64,000 nucleotides of DNA from Helicobacteraceae bacterium (GTDB taxonomy: Bacteria > Campylobacterota > Campylobacteria > Campylobacterales > Sulfurimonadaceae). Each line of letters begins with the position of its first letter. Within the stretch, counting starts at the first letter, position 1. The stretch covers positions 35,990 through 99,989 of the forward strand of contig JAMOSG010000036.1 of assembly GCA_027063225.1 (NCBI GenBank). Reading direction: 5' to 3'. Positions 27,341-37,593 of the stretch are shown here, one piece after another. A model generated the notes under the pieces. It did not search any database and had not been told where the DNA came from. It saw only the letters and a list, made by a program, of their open reading frames with translations. The position numbers and the translations under genes are program-made.

Positions 27341-28507
27341 TTAAAAGTTGTAAGTTAAATAAGCTTGAATACTATTTACAGCATCATTTGCAGAGTAATC
27401 ATCTGTACGAATAATTGCTACTGTAGTATCTAAATCAGCAAAAGATTTAGAGATAGTTAATGTTTCTTCATTTGCACTATCTGAAGAGTTACCAGCTTGA
27501 ACTGTTCCTGTATCAGCTTTTGCAATATAAACACCAAGATCAAATCCAGCTACTGTAGCTTCTGCAGAAACACTGTAAGACTCAGTATCTACGTTACTTG
27601 CCCAACCAGAAGTCCACCAACTTGCAGTATATAAACTTGAAGCACCACTACCTGAAAGGTTTGCACCAGCACTATTGTCTGAACCAACTTTTGAATACGC
27701 TACTTTAAATGTTGCAACATCTTTAAGTGCATATCCAACCATTACTGCTGCAGCTTTTCCAGCATCTTGACCTTCTAAATCTGTTGAAGTATATTGAGCA
27801 CCAGCTAAGATACCATTAAAATCAAAATCAGCTTGAACAAAATATGCAGTTGCTACATGTGTTGCATTATAATACCATGCTTGTAGAGTTAAAGGTTTTA
27901 CAGAATTGTTCACTAAACCAGCTGCAAATGCACCTTGGTAGAATTGTGAAAAGTTTGAAGTTCCATTTGCATTAAAAGGAGCAATAACACCACCAGCACC
28001 ATTTTCAGCAGCACCATTTGATGCACCAACATAAGCACCAATAAGTGTAGTATCTGGAAGATCTTTATTTACAGCTACTGCTGTTTCAAATGTATTTGTA
28101 GCTACTGACCATGTTTCACTTTTTACAAGTGGAGTATCAAGCATCATACGACCAATTTGAACAGTTGTATTTGCAATATTTGCACTTAAATATGCTTGAT
28201 CAAACCAATAAGAATCTGTAGTTCCATTAGTGCCTTCCCAAACCTTATTTACAAGTTGTCCCTCTAAACCAAGAGTAGAAAGAGCTGTCATATGAACAGT
28301 TGCTTTTACATTTTTATCTAAATCTGCAGTTAATCCAAGACCAAGTGCTGCTTGACCCTTTGCCTTATCTTTTTCAAAAAAACCATCACCAGAATCATCT
28401 GTAGAATAAAATAATTTTGCATCACCGCTTGTTTTTACATTGTCAATTGCAAATGCACTTGAACCAATTAGTAGTGCTGTAACTAAACTCATTTTCGTTA
28501 ATTTCAC
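27341..28507 (-). CDS. Outer-membrane porin
   Basis: The protein of about 388 residues has a signal peptide (KLTKMSLVTALLIGSSAFA) and a mature part made of alternating beta strands. It ends in an aromatic residue (ILTYNF-type C-terminus, final Phe) as required for BAM assembly. Composition and length fit the major porins of Campylobacterota. The start is the GTG at 28507, preceded by AAAGGAGA. A longer reading from 28543 would put 12 charged residues before the signal peptide and overlap the promoter. Substrate preference is unknown. Confidence 0.85.
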   Translation of the reverse strand: MKLTKMSLVTALLIGSSAFAIDNVKTSGDAKLFYSTDDSGDGFFEKDKAKGQAALGLGLTADLDKNVKATVHMTALSTLGLEGQLVNKVWEGTNGTTDSYWFDQAYLSANIANTTVQIGRMMLDTPLVKSETWSVATNTFETAVAVNKDLPDTTLIGAYVGASNGAAENGAGGVIAPFNANGTSNFSQFYQGAFAAGLVNNSVKPLTLQAWYYNATHVATAYFVQADFDFNGILAGAQYTSTDLEGQDAGKAAAVMVGYALKDVATFKVAYSKVGSDNSAGANLSGSGASSLYTASWWTSGWASNVDTESYSVSAEATVAGFDLGVYIAKADTGTVQAGNSSDSANEETLTISKSFADLDTTVAIIRTDDYSANDAVNSIQAYLTYNF

Positions 28508-28542
28508 ATATTCTCCTTTGTGTGTTTCAAAAATACACCTCA

Positions 28543-28548
28543 ATTATA
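28543..28548 (-). promoter_or_regulatory. -10 box of the porin gene
   Basis: The minus strand reads GATATAATTG, with TATAAT about 36 nt upstream of the GTG start. A TTGACA 7 nt before the box is too close to serve as its -35. Confidence 0.6.
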
Positions 28549-28597
28549 TCAAAAGTGTCAATTTTTTTCTTAAAGCTGTTAATTTTTTATACAAGTG

Positions 28598-29422
<825 letters not shown>

Positions 29423-29430
29423 CTATTCTC

Positions 29431-30132
29431 CTATTTTGAAATACTATTTGCAATTTCAACCATTGCACTAAAATCTTTTACCTCTAATGCTGCACTTCCA
29501 ACAAGTACACCATCTACATTTGGAACATTATAAATATCTTTTACATTATTTAGTTTTACACTTCCACCGTATAATAATGGAGCAGATGAAAGCTTTTTAA
29601 GTTCACTATGAATTGTTTCAATATCTACAAGAGTTGGAACAAGTCCTGTTCCTATTGCCCATACAGGTTCATAAGCAACAGTTAACTTCTCATAGCTAGT
29701 ATCTATACCCTCATATTGCTTTTGTATATACGCTAAAGTAGCTTCTAAACCAGCTTCTCGCTCTTGCAATCTCTCTCCAACACAATAAACTATCTCAAAA
29801 CCTTGCTCTTTAAAAAAATTAAATTTTTCAACAATTTTCTCTTGTGTCTCACCTAGAATATGACGACGCTCACTATGCCCTAAGAGGATACTCTTAATAT
29901 TAAACTCTTGAAGATGAACAAGACCAATCTCACCAGTAAATGCACCATTTTTTGTAGGATAGGCATTTTGAGCACCAATTGTTAGTGAAGTGTTAAAACT
30001 ATTTAATGATGAAGTTGCAGGAAAAACTAACACTTTCGTACCTTGGGCAATATTTGTATTAGAAAGAGTCTCTACATACTCTAATGTTTCTTGACGTGTA
30101 AGGTTAGTTTTTAAATTTGCTGCAACAATCAT
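29431..30132 (-). CDS. tpiA: Triosephosphate isomerase
   Basis: This enzyme interconverts DHAP and glyceraldehyde 3-phosphate. The 233-residue TIM barrel shows N-L-K (AANLKTN), the catalytic His in LLGHSERR, the catalytic Glu in AYEPVWAIGTG and the phosphate loop GGSVK/VLVGSAAL. It is slightly short for the family, as is usual in Campylobacterota. It overlaps pgk by 1 nt. Confidence 0.96.
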   Translation of the reverse strand: MIVAANLKTNLTRQETLEYVETLSNTNIAQGTKVLVFPATSSLNSFNTSLTIGAQNAYPTKNGAFTGEIGLVHLQEFNIKSILLGHSERRHILGETQEKIVEKFNFFKEQGFEIVYCVGERLQEREAGLEATLAYIQKQYEGIDTSYEKLTVAYEPVWAIGTGLVPTLVDIETIHSELKKLSSAPLLYGGSVKLNNVKDIYNVPNVDGVLVGSAALEVKDFSAMVEIANSISK

Positions 30133-31334
30133 TATGCATCCTTTTTAACCATTAGAGGCTCAACGCCTGGTAAAAGTTTCCCTTCTAAAAGCTCTAGTGA
30201 TGCTCCACCACCTGTTGAGATAAAACTCATATCTTCATCAAGACCAATTCTTTGCACTAAATCTGCAGTATCTCCACCACCAACAACTGTTGTTGCATAA
30301 CTATCTGCTACAAAATGTGCTACTTTTGAGCTACCACGTGCAAACTTATCCATCTCGTATACACCCATTGGTCCATTCCAAAGAATTGTTTGAACATCAT
30401 TAAGTGCTTCTCTGTAAAGTCTTACAGTTGCAGGACCAATATCAAGTCCCATCCAATCATCTGGAATCTCTTGTGCTGTTACAATTTTACTTACAGCATT
30501 TTCACTAAATTTTTCTGCAACAATAACATCAACAGGAAGATAAAATTTTACACCTAACTCTTTGGCTTTGTCCATAATACATTGTGCTTCCTCAAGTAGT
30601 TCATCTTCAACTAATGATGCTCCAATGTTATACCCCATTTGTTTTAAGAATGTAAATGCCATTCCCCCACCGATAAACACTTTATCTACTTTTGGAAGAA
30701 GGTTAATAAGTGCTTCAAGTTTTCCAGAAACTTTACTTCCACCAACAATAGCAGCAAAAGGACGTGTAGGATTATTTACAATTTTACCAAAGTAGTTAAT
30801 CTCTTTATCAAGTAAAAATCCTGCTGCTTTATGTTCAGCATCAAAAAATTTAGTAATCCCATGAACAGAAGCATGCGCACGGTGTGAAACTCCAAATGCA
30901 TCATTAATATAAACTTCCGCCATCGAAGCTAACTCTTTTGCTAAAGCTTCATCATCTTTTGTTTCACCCTCTTCAAAACGTAGATTTTCTAAAAGAAGAA
31001 CCTCTCCACATTTTAAATCTTGTGCTTTTTGTTTTGCATCTTCACCAACTACATCTTTAGCCAGGATTACATCTCTTTTTAAAAGAAGATGTAATCTTTT
31101 TGCAACAGGCTCTAATGAATATTCAGGGTTAAACTCCCCTTTTGGACGACCAAGGTGAGAAGCTAAAATAATAGAACAATCTCTGTCTAAACAATAGTTA
31201 ATTGTAGCTAATGCAGAACGGATACGTCTATCATCTGAAATATTTTTATCTTCATCTAAAGGAACATTAAAATCACAACGAATAAAAACTTTTTTATTTT
31301 CTAAATCGAGATTTTTAATACTTAAAAGTTTCAC
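30132..31334 (-). CDS. pgk: Phosphoglycerate kinase
   Basis: The 400-residue enzyme has the N-terminal RCDFNVPLD and SHLGRPKG substrate motifs, RAHASVHGI, and the C-terminal nucleotide-binding [10 protein letters not shown] and [14 protein letters not shown]. It converts 1,3-bisphosphoglycerate and ADP to 3-phosphoglycerate and ATP, or the reverse in gluconeogenesis. It lies between gap (8 nt upstream) and tpiA (overlapping). Confidence 0.97.
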   Translation of the reverse strand: MKLLSIKNLDLENKKVFIRCDFNVPLDEDKNISDDRRIRSALATINYCLDRDCSIILASHLGRPKGEFNPEYSLEPVAKRLHLLLKRDVILAKDVVGEDAKQKAQDLKCGEVLLLENLRFEEGETKDDEALAKELASMAEVYINDAFGVSHRAHASVHGITKFFDAEHKAAGFLLDKEINYFGKIVNNPTRPFAAIVGGSKVSGKLEALINLLPKVDKVFIGGGMAFTFLKQMGYNIGASLVEDELLEEAQCIMDKAKELGVKFYLPVDVIVAEKFSENAVSKIVTAQEIPDDWMGLDIGPATVRLYREALNDVQTILWNGPMGVYEMDKFARGSSKVAHFVADSYATTVVGGGDTADLVQRIGLDEDMSFISTGGGASLELLEGKLLPGVEPLMVKKDA

Positions 31335-31342
31335 ATCTTCTC

Positions 31343-32344
31343 CTATTTTGTGATATGTAAAGCCATATCAAGAAGTCTCATAGAGTAACCCCACTCATTA
31401 TCGTACCAAGCCATCACTTTAACCATATTTTCACCAATAACTTGTGTTAAATCTTCTGCTACAATAGAAGAATACTCACACCCTACGAAGTCTTGAGAAA
31501 CTCTCATATCTTTATCTATAAGTAAAAGACCTTTTAAAGAGCTATTTGCTGCTTCATTAAATACAGCATTCACTTCCTCTTTTGTTGTACATTTTTTCAC
31601 TACAACATTTAAGTCAACCATAGAAACATCTGGTGTTGGAACACGAACAGATTGCCCATGAAGTTTCCCTTGAAGTTGTGGCATTACAAGACCAATAGCT
31701 TTTGCAGCACCAGTTGTTGTTGGAATCATATTTACAGCACCAGCACGTGCACGACGTTTGTCTTTAGAGTGTTTTACATCTAAAATATTTTGATCATTTG
31801 TATATGAATGGATTGTAGTCATAAGACCTTTTTCAATTCCAAATGCATCATCTAAAACTTTTGCAACAGGACCTAAACAGTTTGTTGTACAAGAAGCATT
31901 TGAAACAATTTTTTGTCCATCATATTTCTCTTCATTTACACCCATTACAAACGTAGCTGTTTCTTTGTCTTTTGCAGGAGCAGAGAAAAGAACTTTTTCT
32001 ACACCATTATCAATATGAACCTGAGCTGATTCTTGAGTTAAAAATACACCTGTACACTCAAGAACGATATCCGCACCACAATCTGCGAATTTTAAGTTTT
32101 TAGGGTCACGGTCAGAAAAAACTCTAATTTTTTTACCATCTATAGAGATGTTTTGCTCATCTACTTGTTCAACTTCACTATTAAAAACTCCATGAACAGA
32201 GTCATTTTTAAGTAGATAAAGCATCATATCCATACTAGCCATATCGTTAATAGCTACAATCTCTACATCTTCTCTAGTAGCAGCAATACGTGCCACACAA
32301 CGACCAATTCTACCAAATCCGTTAATTGCTATTTTTAGTGCCAT
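31343..32344 (-). CDS. gap: Glyceraldehyde-3-phosphate dehydrogenase
   Basis: The 333-residue protein has the NAD-binding INGFGRIGR, the catalytic [10 protein letters not shown] (Cys about 154) and the His-containing [20 protein letters not shown] follows near the C-terminus. It is the first gene of the gap-pgk-tpiA-fabI operon. A -10-like TAAAAT lies at 32375-32380, with TAGGATA as a weak ribosome site. Confidence 0.97.
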   Translation of the reverse strand: MALKIAINGFGRIGRCVARIAATREDVEIVAINDMASMDMMLYLLKNDSVHGVFNSEVEQVDEQNISIDGKKIRVFSDRDPKNLKFADCGADIVLECTGVFLTQESAQVHIDNGVEKVLFSAPAKDKETATFVMGVNEEKYDGQKIVSNASCTTNCLGPVAKVLDDAFGIEKGLMTTIHSYTNDQNILDVKHSKDKRRARAGAVNMIPTTTGAAKAIGLVMPQLQGKLHGQSVRVPTPDVSMVDLNVVVKKCTTKEEVNAVFNEAANSSLKGLLLIDKDMRVSQDFVGCEYSSIVAEDLTQVIGENMVKVMAWYDNEWGYSMRLLDMALHITK

Positions 32345-32374
32345 TTTATATATCCTACAAAAATAAATTCGCCT

Positions 32375-32398
32375 ATTTTACCCTATTTTTGTTATAAT
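32375..32398. promoter_or_regulatory. Divergent gap / nadD promoters
   Basis: The minus strand reads TAAAAT at 32375-32380 for gap. The plus strand reads TATAAT at 32393-32398 for nadD. The nadD box ends 9 nt before the ATG at 32408, leaving a leader of about 3 nt and no room for a ribosome site. Confidence 0.55.
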
Positions 32399-32407
32399 TG
32401 TCATTAA

Positions 32408-32947
32408 ATGAAAAAAACTATTGCACTTTTTGGTGGATCATTTGATCCACCACACATCGGACACATTGCTATTATAGAGGCTTTGAAGCAATTAGAGTAT
32501 ATAGATGAAGTGATAGTAATGCCAACATATTTAAACCCTTTTAAGCAAAATTTTGTAGCAGATGCATCGCTACGCTTAAAGTGGTTAAAACAAATTTTTC
32601 AAAATGATCCTAAGGTAACAATATCTGACTTTGAAGTAAAACAACAAAAAAAAATTCCAACAATTCAAAGTGTTGAGTATCTTTTAAAAAAGTATTCAAA
32701 AATCTATCTTGTTATTGGAGCAGACAACCTTATTGCTTTAAACAAATGGCACCAGTTTGAAAAATTACAAAATTTAGTAAGCTTTATAGTTGCTTCACGA
32801 GATGGTATTGAAATAGATGAAAAGTTCATTCAGCTTTATGTAGATTATCCAATATCATCATCACAACTTCGTCAAAAGCTTAATGAATCTCAACTTCCAA
32901 TAGAATGCAAAGATGAAATTTTAAAAACCTATGGAGAAAAAAAATGA
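32408..32947 (+). CDS. nadD: Nicotinate-nucleotide adenylyltransferase
   Basis: NadD adenylates nicotinate mononucleotide in NAD synthesis. The 179-residue protein has the nucleotidyltransferase motif GGSFDPPHIGH at 9-19 and the later ISSSQLRQKL-type segment (PISSSQLRQ). It is divergent from gap and overlaps the haem-binding gene by 4 nt. The transcript is probably nearly leaderless. Confidence 0.95.
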   Translation: MKKTIALFGGSFDPPHIGHIAIIEALKQLEYIDEVIVMPTYLNPFKQNFVADASLRLKWLKQIFQNDPKVTISDFEVKQQKKIPTIQSVEYLLKKYSKIYLVIGADNLIALNKWHQFEKLQNLVSFIVASRDGIEIDEKFIQLYVDYPISSSQLRQKLNESQLPIECKDEILKTYGEKK

Positions 32948-33384
32948 AAAAAACAGTTGCTTTTATAGTTTTAGTTCTTATTGCTATACAATTTATTCCT
33001 CTAGAACGCACAAACCCTAAAGAGAATCCAAAACTAGCACTACATACAGATAAAAAAGTGATGAAGATTTTACAAAAAAGTTGTTACGACTGCCACTCAA
33101 ACAATACACACTGGTCAGAGTATGCTTATATTGCACCTCTCTCTTTTGGTGTTGTTTCCCATATTAAAGATGGAAGGAAAGCATTAAATTTTTCTAATTA
33201 TAAGAATATTCCAAAAAATATTAAACTTACAAGACTCAAACGTGCAATCAACATGATTAAACTAGAGACAATGCCTCTTAGAAGCTATACACTATTTCAT
33301 CATGATGCAAAATTATCATCAAATGAGAAAAAGATAGTTATAGAGTGGTTGCGTCAAGAAATTAAAAAATTGGAGAAAGAGTAA
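32944..33384 (+). CDS. Membrane-anchored haem-binding (c-type) protein
   Basis: The 146-residue protein has an N-terminal membrane anchor (about 3-20). A single CxxCH haem site (CYDCH, residues 47-51) and a downstream Met-Pro (110-111) could supply the sixth ligand. The pattern matches the Haem_bd domain family of small periplasmic cytochromes. The electron partner is unknown. It is translationally coupled to nadD, which looks like a chance neighbour. Confidence 0.8.
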   Translation: MKKTVAFIVLVLIAIQFIPLERTNPKENPKLALHTDKKVMKILQKSCYDCHSNNTHWSEYAYIAPLSFGVVSHIKDGRKALNFSNYKNIPKNIKLTRLKRAINMIKLETMPLRSYTLFHHDAKLSSNEKKIVIEWLRQEIKKLEKE

Positions 33385-33449
33385 ACAACTCTTTTTTCAT
33401 TTGCTACAATTTCTAATTAATTTTTATGATTTTTCTTGATTGAAAGAAG

Positions 33450-33524
33450 TGGCTCCGGATACTGGATTCGAACCAGTGGCCAAGTGATTAACAGTCACCT
33501 ACTCTACCGCTGAGCTAATCCGGA
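33450..33524 (-). tRNA. tRNA-Asn (anticodon GTT)
   Basis: The minus strand gives a 75-nt cloverleaf with encoded CCA. The acceptor is TCCGGAT/ATCCGGA with discriminator G. The anticodon stem is GTGA/TCAC around loop CTGTTAA (anticodon GTT), and the T-loop is TTCGAAT. It lies alone between the haem-binding gene and dapA, on the opposite strand. Confidence 0.95.
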
Positions 33525-33636
33525 ATGTTTTTGTTTTGAAGTGGCGAAATTATATCCATACAATACTTAAAATCTACTGAATAAATAATTTTTTTAATAT
33601 TTTTATTTTTTAAAAAAAGATTTTCTAACTTTTTGT

Positions 33637-33642
33637 TATAAT
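33637..33642 (+). promoter_or_regulatory. -10 box of dapA
   Basis: TATAAT lies about 31 nt upstream of the dapA ATG, with AAGGTATAGG between as ribosome site. The upstream sequence is T-rich, and no -35 match is evident, as is common in this phylum. Confidence 0.6.
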
Positions 33643-33673
33643 TGCAAATAATTTTTATATAAGGTATAGGATA

Positions 33674-34567
33674 ATGAATATAGTAACAGGATCTTCAACG
33701 GCACTTATAACTCCATTTAAAGATGGAAAACTAGATGAGCAAACATATGCAGATCTTATTAAACGTCAAATTGCAAACGGTATAGATGCAGTTTGTCCAG
33801 TTGGAACAACAGGAGAAAGTGCAACACTTACTCACGATGAGCATAAACGTTGTATTGAAATTGCCGTAGAAGTTTGTAAAGGAAGTTCTACAAAAGTTTT
33901 AGCAGGTGCAGGAAGTAATGCAACACATGAAGCAGTAGAGATTGCAAAACATGCACAAAGTGCTGGAGTAGATGCAATTTTTTCTGTTGCACCATACTAC
34001 AATAAACCTTCACAAGAGGGTCTTTACCAACACTACAAAGCTATTGCACAAGCTGTACCAGAACTCCCTTTTATGCTATACAATGTTCCAGGTCGTACAG
34101 GTGTAGATATTAGTGCAGATACTGCTATTCGCCTTTTTGATGATGTAGAAAATATTTATGGTATTAAAGAAGCAACAGGTTCACTTGAGCGTACAGTTGA
34201 GCTTCTTTCACGTAGACCAGATTTTAAAGTATTTTCTGGAGATGATGCTATTGATTATCCTATTTTAGCGAATGGTGGTGCTGGGATCACTTCTGTTACT
34301 GCTAACCTTATGCCAGATTTAAAATCTCAACTTGTAAAAGAGGCTCTTGCTGGTAATTTTAGTGAAGCAAAAGCGATTAACGATAAACTTTATAACCTTA
34401 ATAAAGTTCTTTTTTGCGAGTCTAATCCTATTCCTATTAAAGCTGCAATGTATATTGCAGGACTTACACCTACACTTGAGTACAGACTTCCACTTGTACC
34501 ACCAAGTAAAGAGAATATGAAAAAAATTGAAGAAGTTATGAAAAATTACGAAATAAAAGGACTTTAA
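33674..34567 (+). CDS. dapA: 4-hydroxy-tetrahydrodipicolinate synthase
   Basis: DapA condenses pyruvate and aspartate semialdehyde in lysine and diaminopimelate synthesis. The 297-residue TIM barrel shows GTTGESATL (about 45-53), the catalytic Tyr in YNVPGRTGV and the Schiff-base Lys in GIKEATG. The FSGDDAIDYP segment follows. It lies 1 nt before the FabL-like gene, as in Campylobacter. Confidence 0.97.
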   Translation: MNIVTGSSTALITPFKDGKLDEQTYADLIKRQIANGIDAVCPVGTTGESATLTHDEHKRCIEIAVEVCKGSSTKVLAGAGSNATHEAVEIAKHAQSAGVDAIFSVAPYYNKPSQEGLYQHYKAIAQAVPELPFMLYNVPGRTGVDISADTAIRLFDDVENIYGIKEATGSLERTVELLSRRPDFKVFSGDDAIDYPILANGGAGITSVTANLMPDLKSQLVKEALAGNFSEAKAINDKLYNLNKVLFCESNPIPIKAAMYIAGLTPTLEYRLPLVPPSKENMKKIEEVMKNYEIKGL

Positions 34568-34568
34568 A

Positions 34569-35336
34569 ATGGAAGGTAAAACTTTATTTATTAGTGGTGG
34601 AACACGTGGTATTGGAAAAGCAATTGTTTATGCATTTGCTAAAAAAGGTGTAAATGTTGCATTTACTTATGCTTCAAGTGCAGATACTGCAAATGAAATT
34701 ATAGAAGATCTTGAGAAAAACTACAACGTAAAAGCTCGTGCTTATAAACTTAATATTTTAGAACCTTTAACATATAAAGATGTTTTTAAAGAGTTTGATG
34801 AAGATTTTGACTCTTTAGACTTTTTTATCTCTAATGCTATCATCTCTGGTCGTGCTGTTGTTGGTGGATTTGGTCCATTTATGCGTCTTAAACCAAAAGG
34901 TCTTGGAAATATCTACACTGCAACTGTTGAAGCATTTGTAGTTGGTGCACAAGAAGCTGCAAAAAGAATGGAAAAAAATGGTGGTGGAAGTATTATCTCT
35001 ATGAGTTCTACTGGAAATATTGTTTATACTCCAAATTATGCAGGTCATGGAACAAACAAAGCTGCCGTAGAAACAATGGTAAAATATGCTGCAACTGAAC
35101 TTGGAGAGAAAGGTATTCGCGTAAATGCTGTAAGTGGTGGTCCAATCGATACAGATGCACTCAAAGCATTCCCTAACTATGAAGAGGTAAAAGCAGAGGT
35201 TGTAAAACGCTCTCCACTGAACCGTATGGGTGAGGCTGAAGATTTAACAGGTGCTTGTCTTTTCTTATGTTCTAATGATGCTTCTTGGCTTACAGGACAA
35301 ACAATTGTCGTAGATGGTGGAACATCTTTTCAATAA
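34569..35336 (+). CDS. fabL: FabL-like enoyl-ACP reductase (SDR)
   Basis: The 255-residue SDR protein has the cofactor loop SGGTRGIGKA at about 8-17. Its catalytic spacing is Tyr-x6-Lys (YAGHGTNK), the enoyl-reductase pattern, not the YxxxK of ketoreductases. The segment NAVSGGPIDTDALKAFPN strongly resembles Bacillus FabL (enoyl-ACP reductase III), and Helicobacter has a FabL in addition to FabI. It probably provides a second, NADPH-dependent, triclosan-insensitive enoyl reductase. FabG-like activity is the alternative. It is in an operon with dapA. Confidence 0.75.
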   Translation: MEGKTLFISGGTRGIGKAIVYAFAKKGVNVAFTYASSADTANEIIEDLEKNYNVKARAYKLNILEPLTYKDVFKEFDEDFDSLDFFISNAIISGRAVVGGFGPFMRLKPKGLGNIYTATVEAFVVGAQEAAKRMEKNGGGSIISMSSTGNIVYTPNYAGHGTNKAAVETMVKYAATELGEKGIRVNAVSGGPIDTDALKAFPNYEEVKAEVVKRSPLNRMGEAEDLTGACLFLCSNDASWLTGQTIVVDGGTSFQ

Positions 35337-35357
35337 ACTAAATTAAAGGAGAAAAAT

Positions 35358-35756
35358 ATGGCATATAATTATGATGGAATGGAGTTTGAGACTCTTTTTG
35401 AAATGTTTGAGCGTGTAGTGTATAAAGGTGATGTAGAAACTTTTAAAAAACTTGTTGATGAACTAGATGATATTAATATTCAAAACAACTATGGTTGGAC
35501 ACTCCTTCACATCACTATCCGTAGAGATGAGCGTGAAATGGTTCAATACCTTTTAGATAAAGGTGCAGATATTAATCGTAAAGATGGTGTTGGTTGGACT
35601 CCACTTATGGAAGCTATAATGGATGATAAACCAGAGCTTTGTAAAATTCTTGTAGAGCGTGGAGCAGATAAAACTATTGCAAATGATAGAGGTGCAACAG
35701 CTCCTATGCTCGCACAAAAATTTGGTAGATCTAGTATGTACCAATATTTAATGTAA
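35358..35756 (+). CDS. Ankyrin-repeat protein
   Basis: The 132-residue protein consists of about three ankyrin repeats, with clear GWTLLHITIRRDEREMVQYLLDKGADIN and GWTPLMEAIMDDKPELCKILVERGAD units. There is no signal peptide, so it is probably a cytoplasmic protein-protein interaction module. It lies 21 nt after the fabL-like gene, with an AAAGGAGAAAA site, and is followed by a terminator-like hairpin. The partner is unknown. Confidence 0.88.
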   Translation: MAYNYDGMEFETLFEMFERVVYKGDVETFKKLVDELDDINIQNNYGWTLLHITIRRDEREMVQYLLDKGADINRKDGVGWTPLMEAIMDDKPELCKILVERGADKTIANDRGATAPMLAQKFGRSSMYQYLM

Positions 35757-35768
35757 TAAAAATTTTAC

Positions 35769-35798
35769 AATGTAGATGATAGTTTAATCATCTACATT
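35769..35798 (+). terminator. Terminator-like hairpin after the ankyrin gene
   Basis: A perfect 12-bp stem (AATGTAGATGAT/ATCATCTACATT) with loop AGTTTA starts 13 nt after the stop. It is followed only by TTTC, so it could be weak. It separates the dapA operon from the LPS-core region. Confidence 0.65.
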
Positions 35799-35812
35799 TC
35801 AAAGATGACTTT

Positions 35813-36562
35813 ATGAACTTACTCACTACAATATCTTGTGTTATTATCGCAAAAAATTCACAAGAAACTATCACCCAAACATTAGATTCTCTTAAAAACT
35901 TTGAAAATGTCATTCTCTACCTCAACAATTCAACTGACAATACAAAACAAATTGCTCAACAATACAACAACATTACGATTGTAGAGGGGGGATTTTATGG
36001 TTTTGGAACAACAAAAAATAAAGCAGCCTCTTATGCAAAAAATAGTTGGGTACTCTCTTTAGATAGCGATGAAATAGTAACAACAGAGCTTTTTCAAGAA
36101 CTTTTAACTTTACCATTACTAAATAATCAAGAGGTTTTTTCAATTCTACGTGACAACTACTTTTTAGGAAAACATATTAAACATAGTGGTTGGAGTAATG
36201 ATTTTCTTATCCGTCTATACAACAAAAATTTTTACCAATTTAATGCAAATATGGTGCATGAATCTATAGAAATTTCAAGTTCAACAAAAATCACTAAACT
36301 TCAATCAAGTTTTAAACATAATGCTATTACAAATTTAAATCAATTTCTTCAAAAAGTTATGAACTACTCAGACTTAGCATCAGAAAATAAAAAAACATGT
36401 TCTCTTTTCACTGTTATTTTAAAGTCTCACTTCGCTTTTTTTAAAACATACATTTTACAGCTTGGTTTTTTAGATGGTTGGAGAGGTCTTGTTATAGCAA
36501 CATCTAACTTTAATGGTAAATTTTTTAGATATATAAAAAGGTATAATAATTGCAAAAAGTAA
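35813..36562 (+). CDS. GT2 glycosyltransferase, WaaE/KdtX-like (copy 1)
   Basis: The 249-residue family-2 glycosyltransferase has the N-terminal TISCVIIAKNSQETI strand-loop, the GFGTTKNKAASYA segment and the DxD-like SLDSDEIV metal site. The later KHSGWSNDFLIRLYNK and MVHESIE segments are typical of LPS-core beta-1,4-glucosyltransferases (WaaE-like). It is a clear paralogue of 42402-43157 and opens the LPS-type locus. It overlaps the next GT4 gene by 13 nt. Confidence 0.85.
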   Translation: MNLLTTISCVIIAKNSQETITQTLDSLKNFENVILYLNNSTDNTKQIAQQYNNITIVEGGFYGFGTTKNKAASYAKNSWVLSLDSDEIVTTELFQELLTLPLLNNQEVFSILRDNYFLGKHIKHSGWSNDFLIRLYNKNFYQFNANMVHESIEISSSTKITKLQSSFKHNAITNLNQFLQKVMNYSDLASENKKTCSLFTVILKSHFAFFKTYILQLGFLDGWRGLVIATSNFNGKFFRYIKRYNNCKK

Positions 36563-37593
36563 TTACACATATTAACTTCGCAAAAGGGTTTCGTGGTGGA
36601 GAGAGGCAAACTCAACTACTTATAGAACAACTCTCTAAAAAAGGTTTCACTCAGAAACTTCTTGTAAGAAAGGGCTCAACACTAGCAAAAAAAGTTGCAA
36701 ATACTCAAAATTTAGAGATTATAGAGCTTTCAAAGCCTTATATACTTCACCTCAATGCAGTAAATAACAGCTCAATTTTACATGCTCATGAAACAAAAGC
36801 TTTACAATTTGCATACTTTGCTTCATTTTTAAAAAAAATTCCATATATAGTTACAAGACGTGTTGATAATAAAATTAAAAACAATTGGCTTAATAAACTT
36901 CTTTACCAAAATGCAAAATATTGTGTTGTTTTAAGTAGTGCTATTGAAAAAACTATTTTAGATATTACAACACAAGTCAATACAGTTACCATCCCTAGTG
37001 CTTTTATAAATACTCCAATAAATCAAGAAAAAACAAAACAAATAAAAGCTAGATTTCCAAACAAATTCCTTATAGGCCACATTGGTGCTTTAGATGACAA
37101 ACACAAAGGACAATCTTTAATTATTGAGATTGCAAAAGAGATTGAAACCAAATATAAAGATATCCATTTTCTTCTTATTGGAGATGGAGCAGACAAACAA
37201 AAACTACAAAATATGGCTCAAAATTTATCAAATATCACATTTGAAGGGTTTGTAAACAATGTTCCAGATTATATAGCAGCACTAGACCTTTTTGTATTTC
37301 CTTCCCGTAATGAAGGTCTTGGCTCTACCCTTTTAGATGTTATGAATCTTAATGTTGCAATTGTTGCAAGCAACGTTGGTGGTATTGTTGATATTATAGA
37401 GCATGAAAAAAATGGATTATTATTTGATATAGAAAATAAAAAAGAGTTTTTAGAGTATATTTTAGAACTGTATAAAAATAAAGAAAAGAGGGAAAAACTT
37501 GCTAAAAATGGTACAAAAAAAGTGCAAAACTACTCTGTTGAAAATATGACACAAAGTTATATTGCACTTTATGAAAAAGTTATAGCTCTATAA
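36550..37593 (+). CDS. GT4 glycosyltransferase
   Basis: The 347-residue GT-B enzyme has the glycine-rich N-terminal loop FAKGFRGGERQTQLL. The C-terminal donor site is IGHIGALDDKHKGQ, then LIGDGADKQKL and the E-x7-E-type FPSRNEGLGSTLLDVM. It probably adds a sugar to the LPS core. The start is a TTG within the preceding gene, and the end overlaps waaF by 14 nt, tail to tail. Confidence 0.88.
   Translation: MQKVITHINFAKGFRGGERQTQLLIEQLSKKGFTQKLLVRKGSTLAKKVANTQNLEIIELSKPYILHLNAVNNSSILHAHETKALQFAYFASFLKKIPYIVTRRVDNKIKNNWLNKLLYQNAKYCVVLSSAIEKTILDITTQVNTVTIPSAFINTPINQEKTKQIKARFPNKFLIGHIGALDDKHKGQSLIIEIAKEIETKYKDIHFLLIGDGADKQKLQNMAQNLSNITFEGFVNNVPDYIAALDLFVFPSRNEGLGSTLLDVMNLNVAIVASNVGGIVDIIEHEKNGLLFDIENKKEFLEYILELYKNKEKREKLAKNGTKKVQNYSVENMTQSYIALYEKVIAL

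Noticed and set aside
28508-28543. Longer porin start adding 12 residues
   Set aside because: It would overlap the -10 box and precede a normal signal peptide; the GTG at 28507 has a strong ribosome site.
28550-28562. TTGACA as -35 of the porin promoter
   Set aside because: It is only 7 nt from the TATAAT box, too close for sigma-70 spacing.
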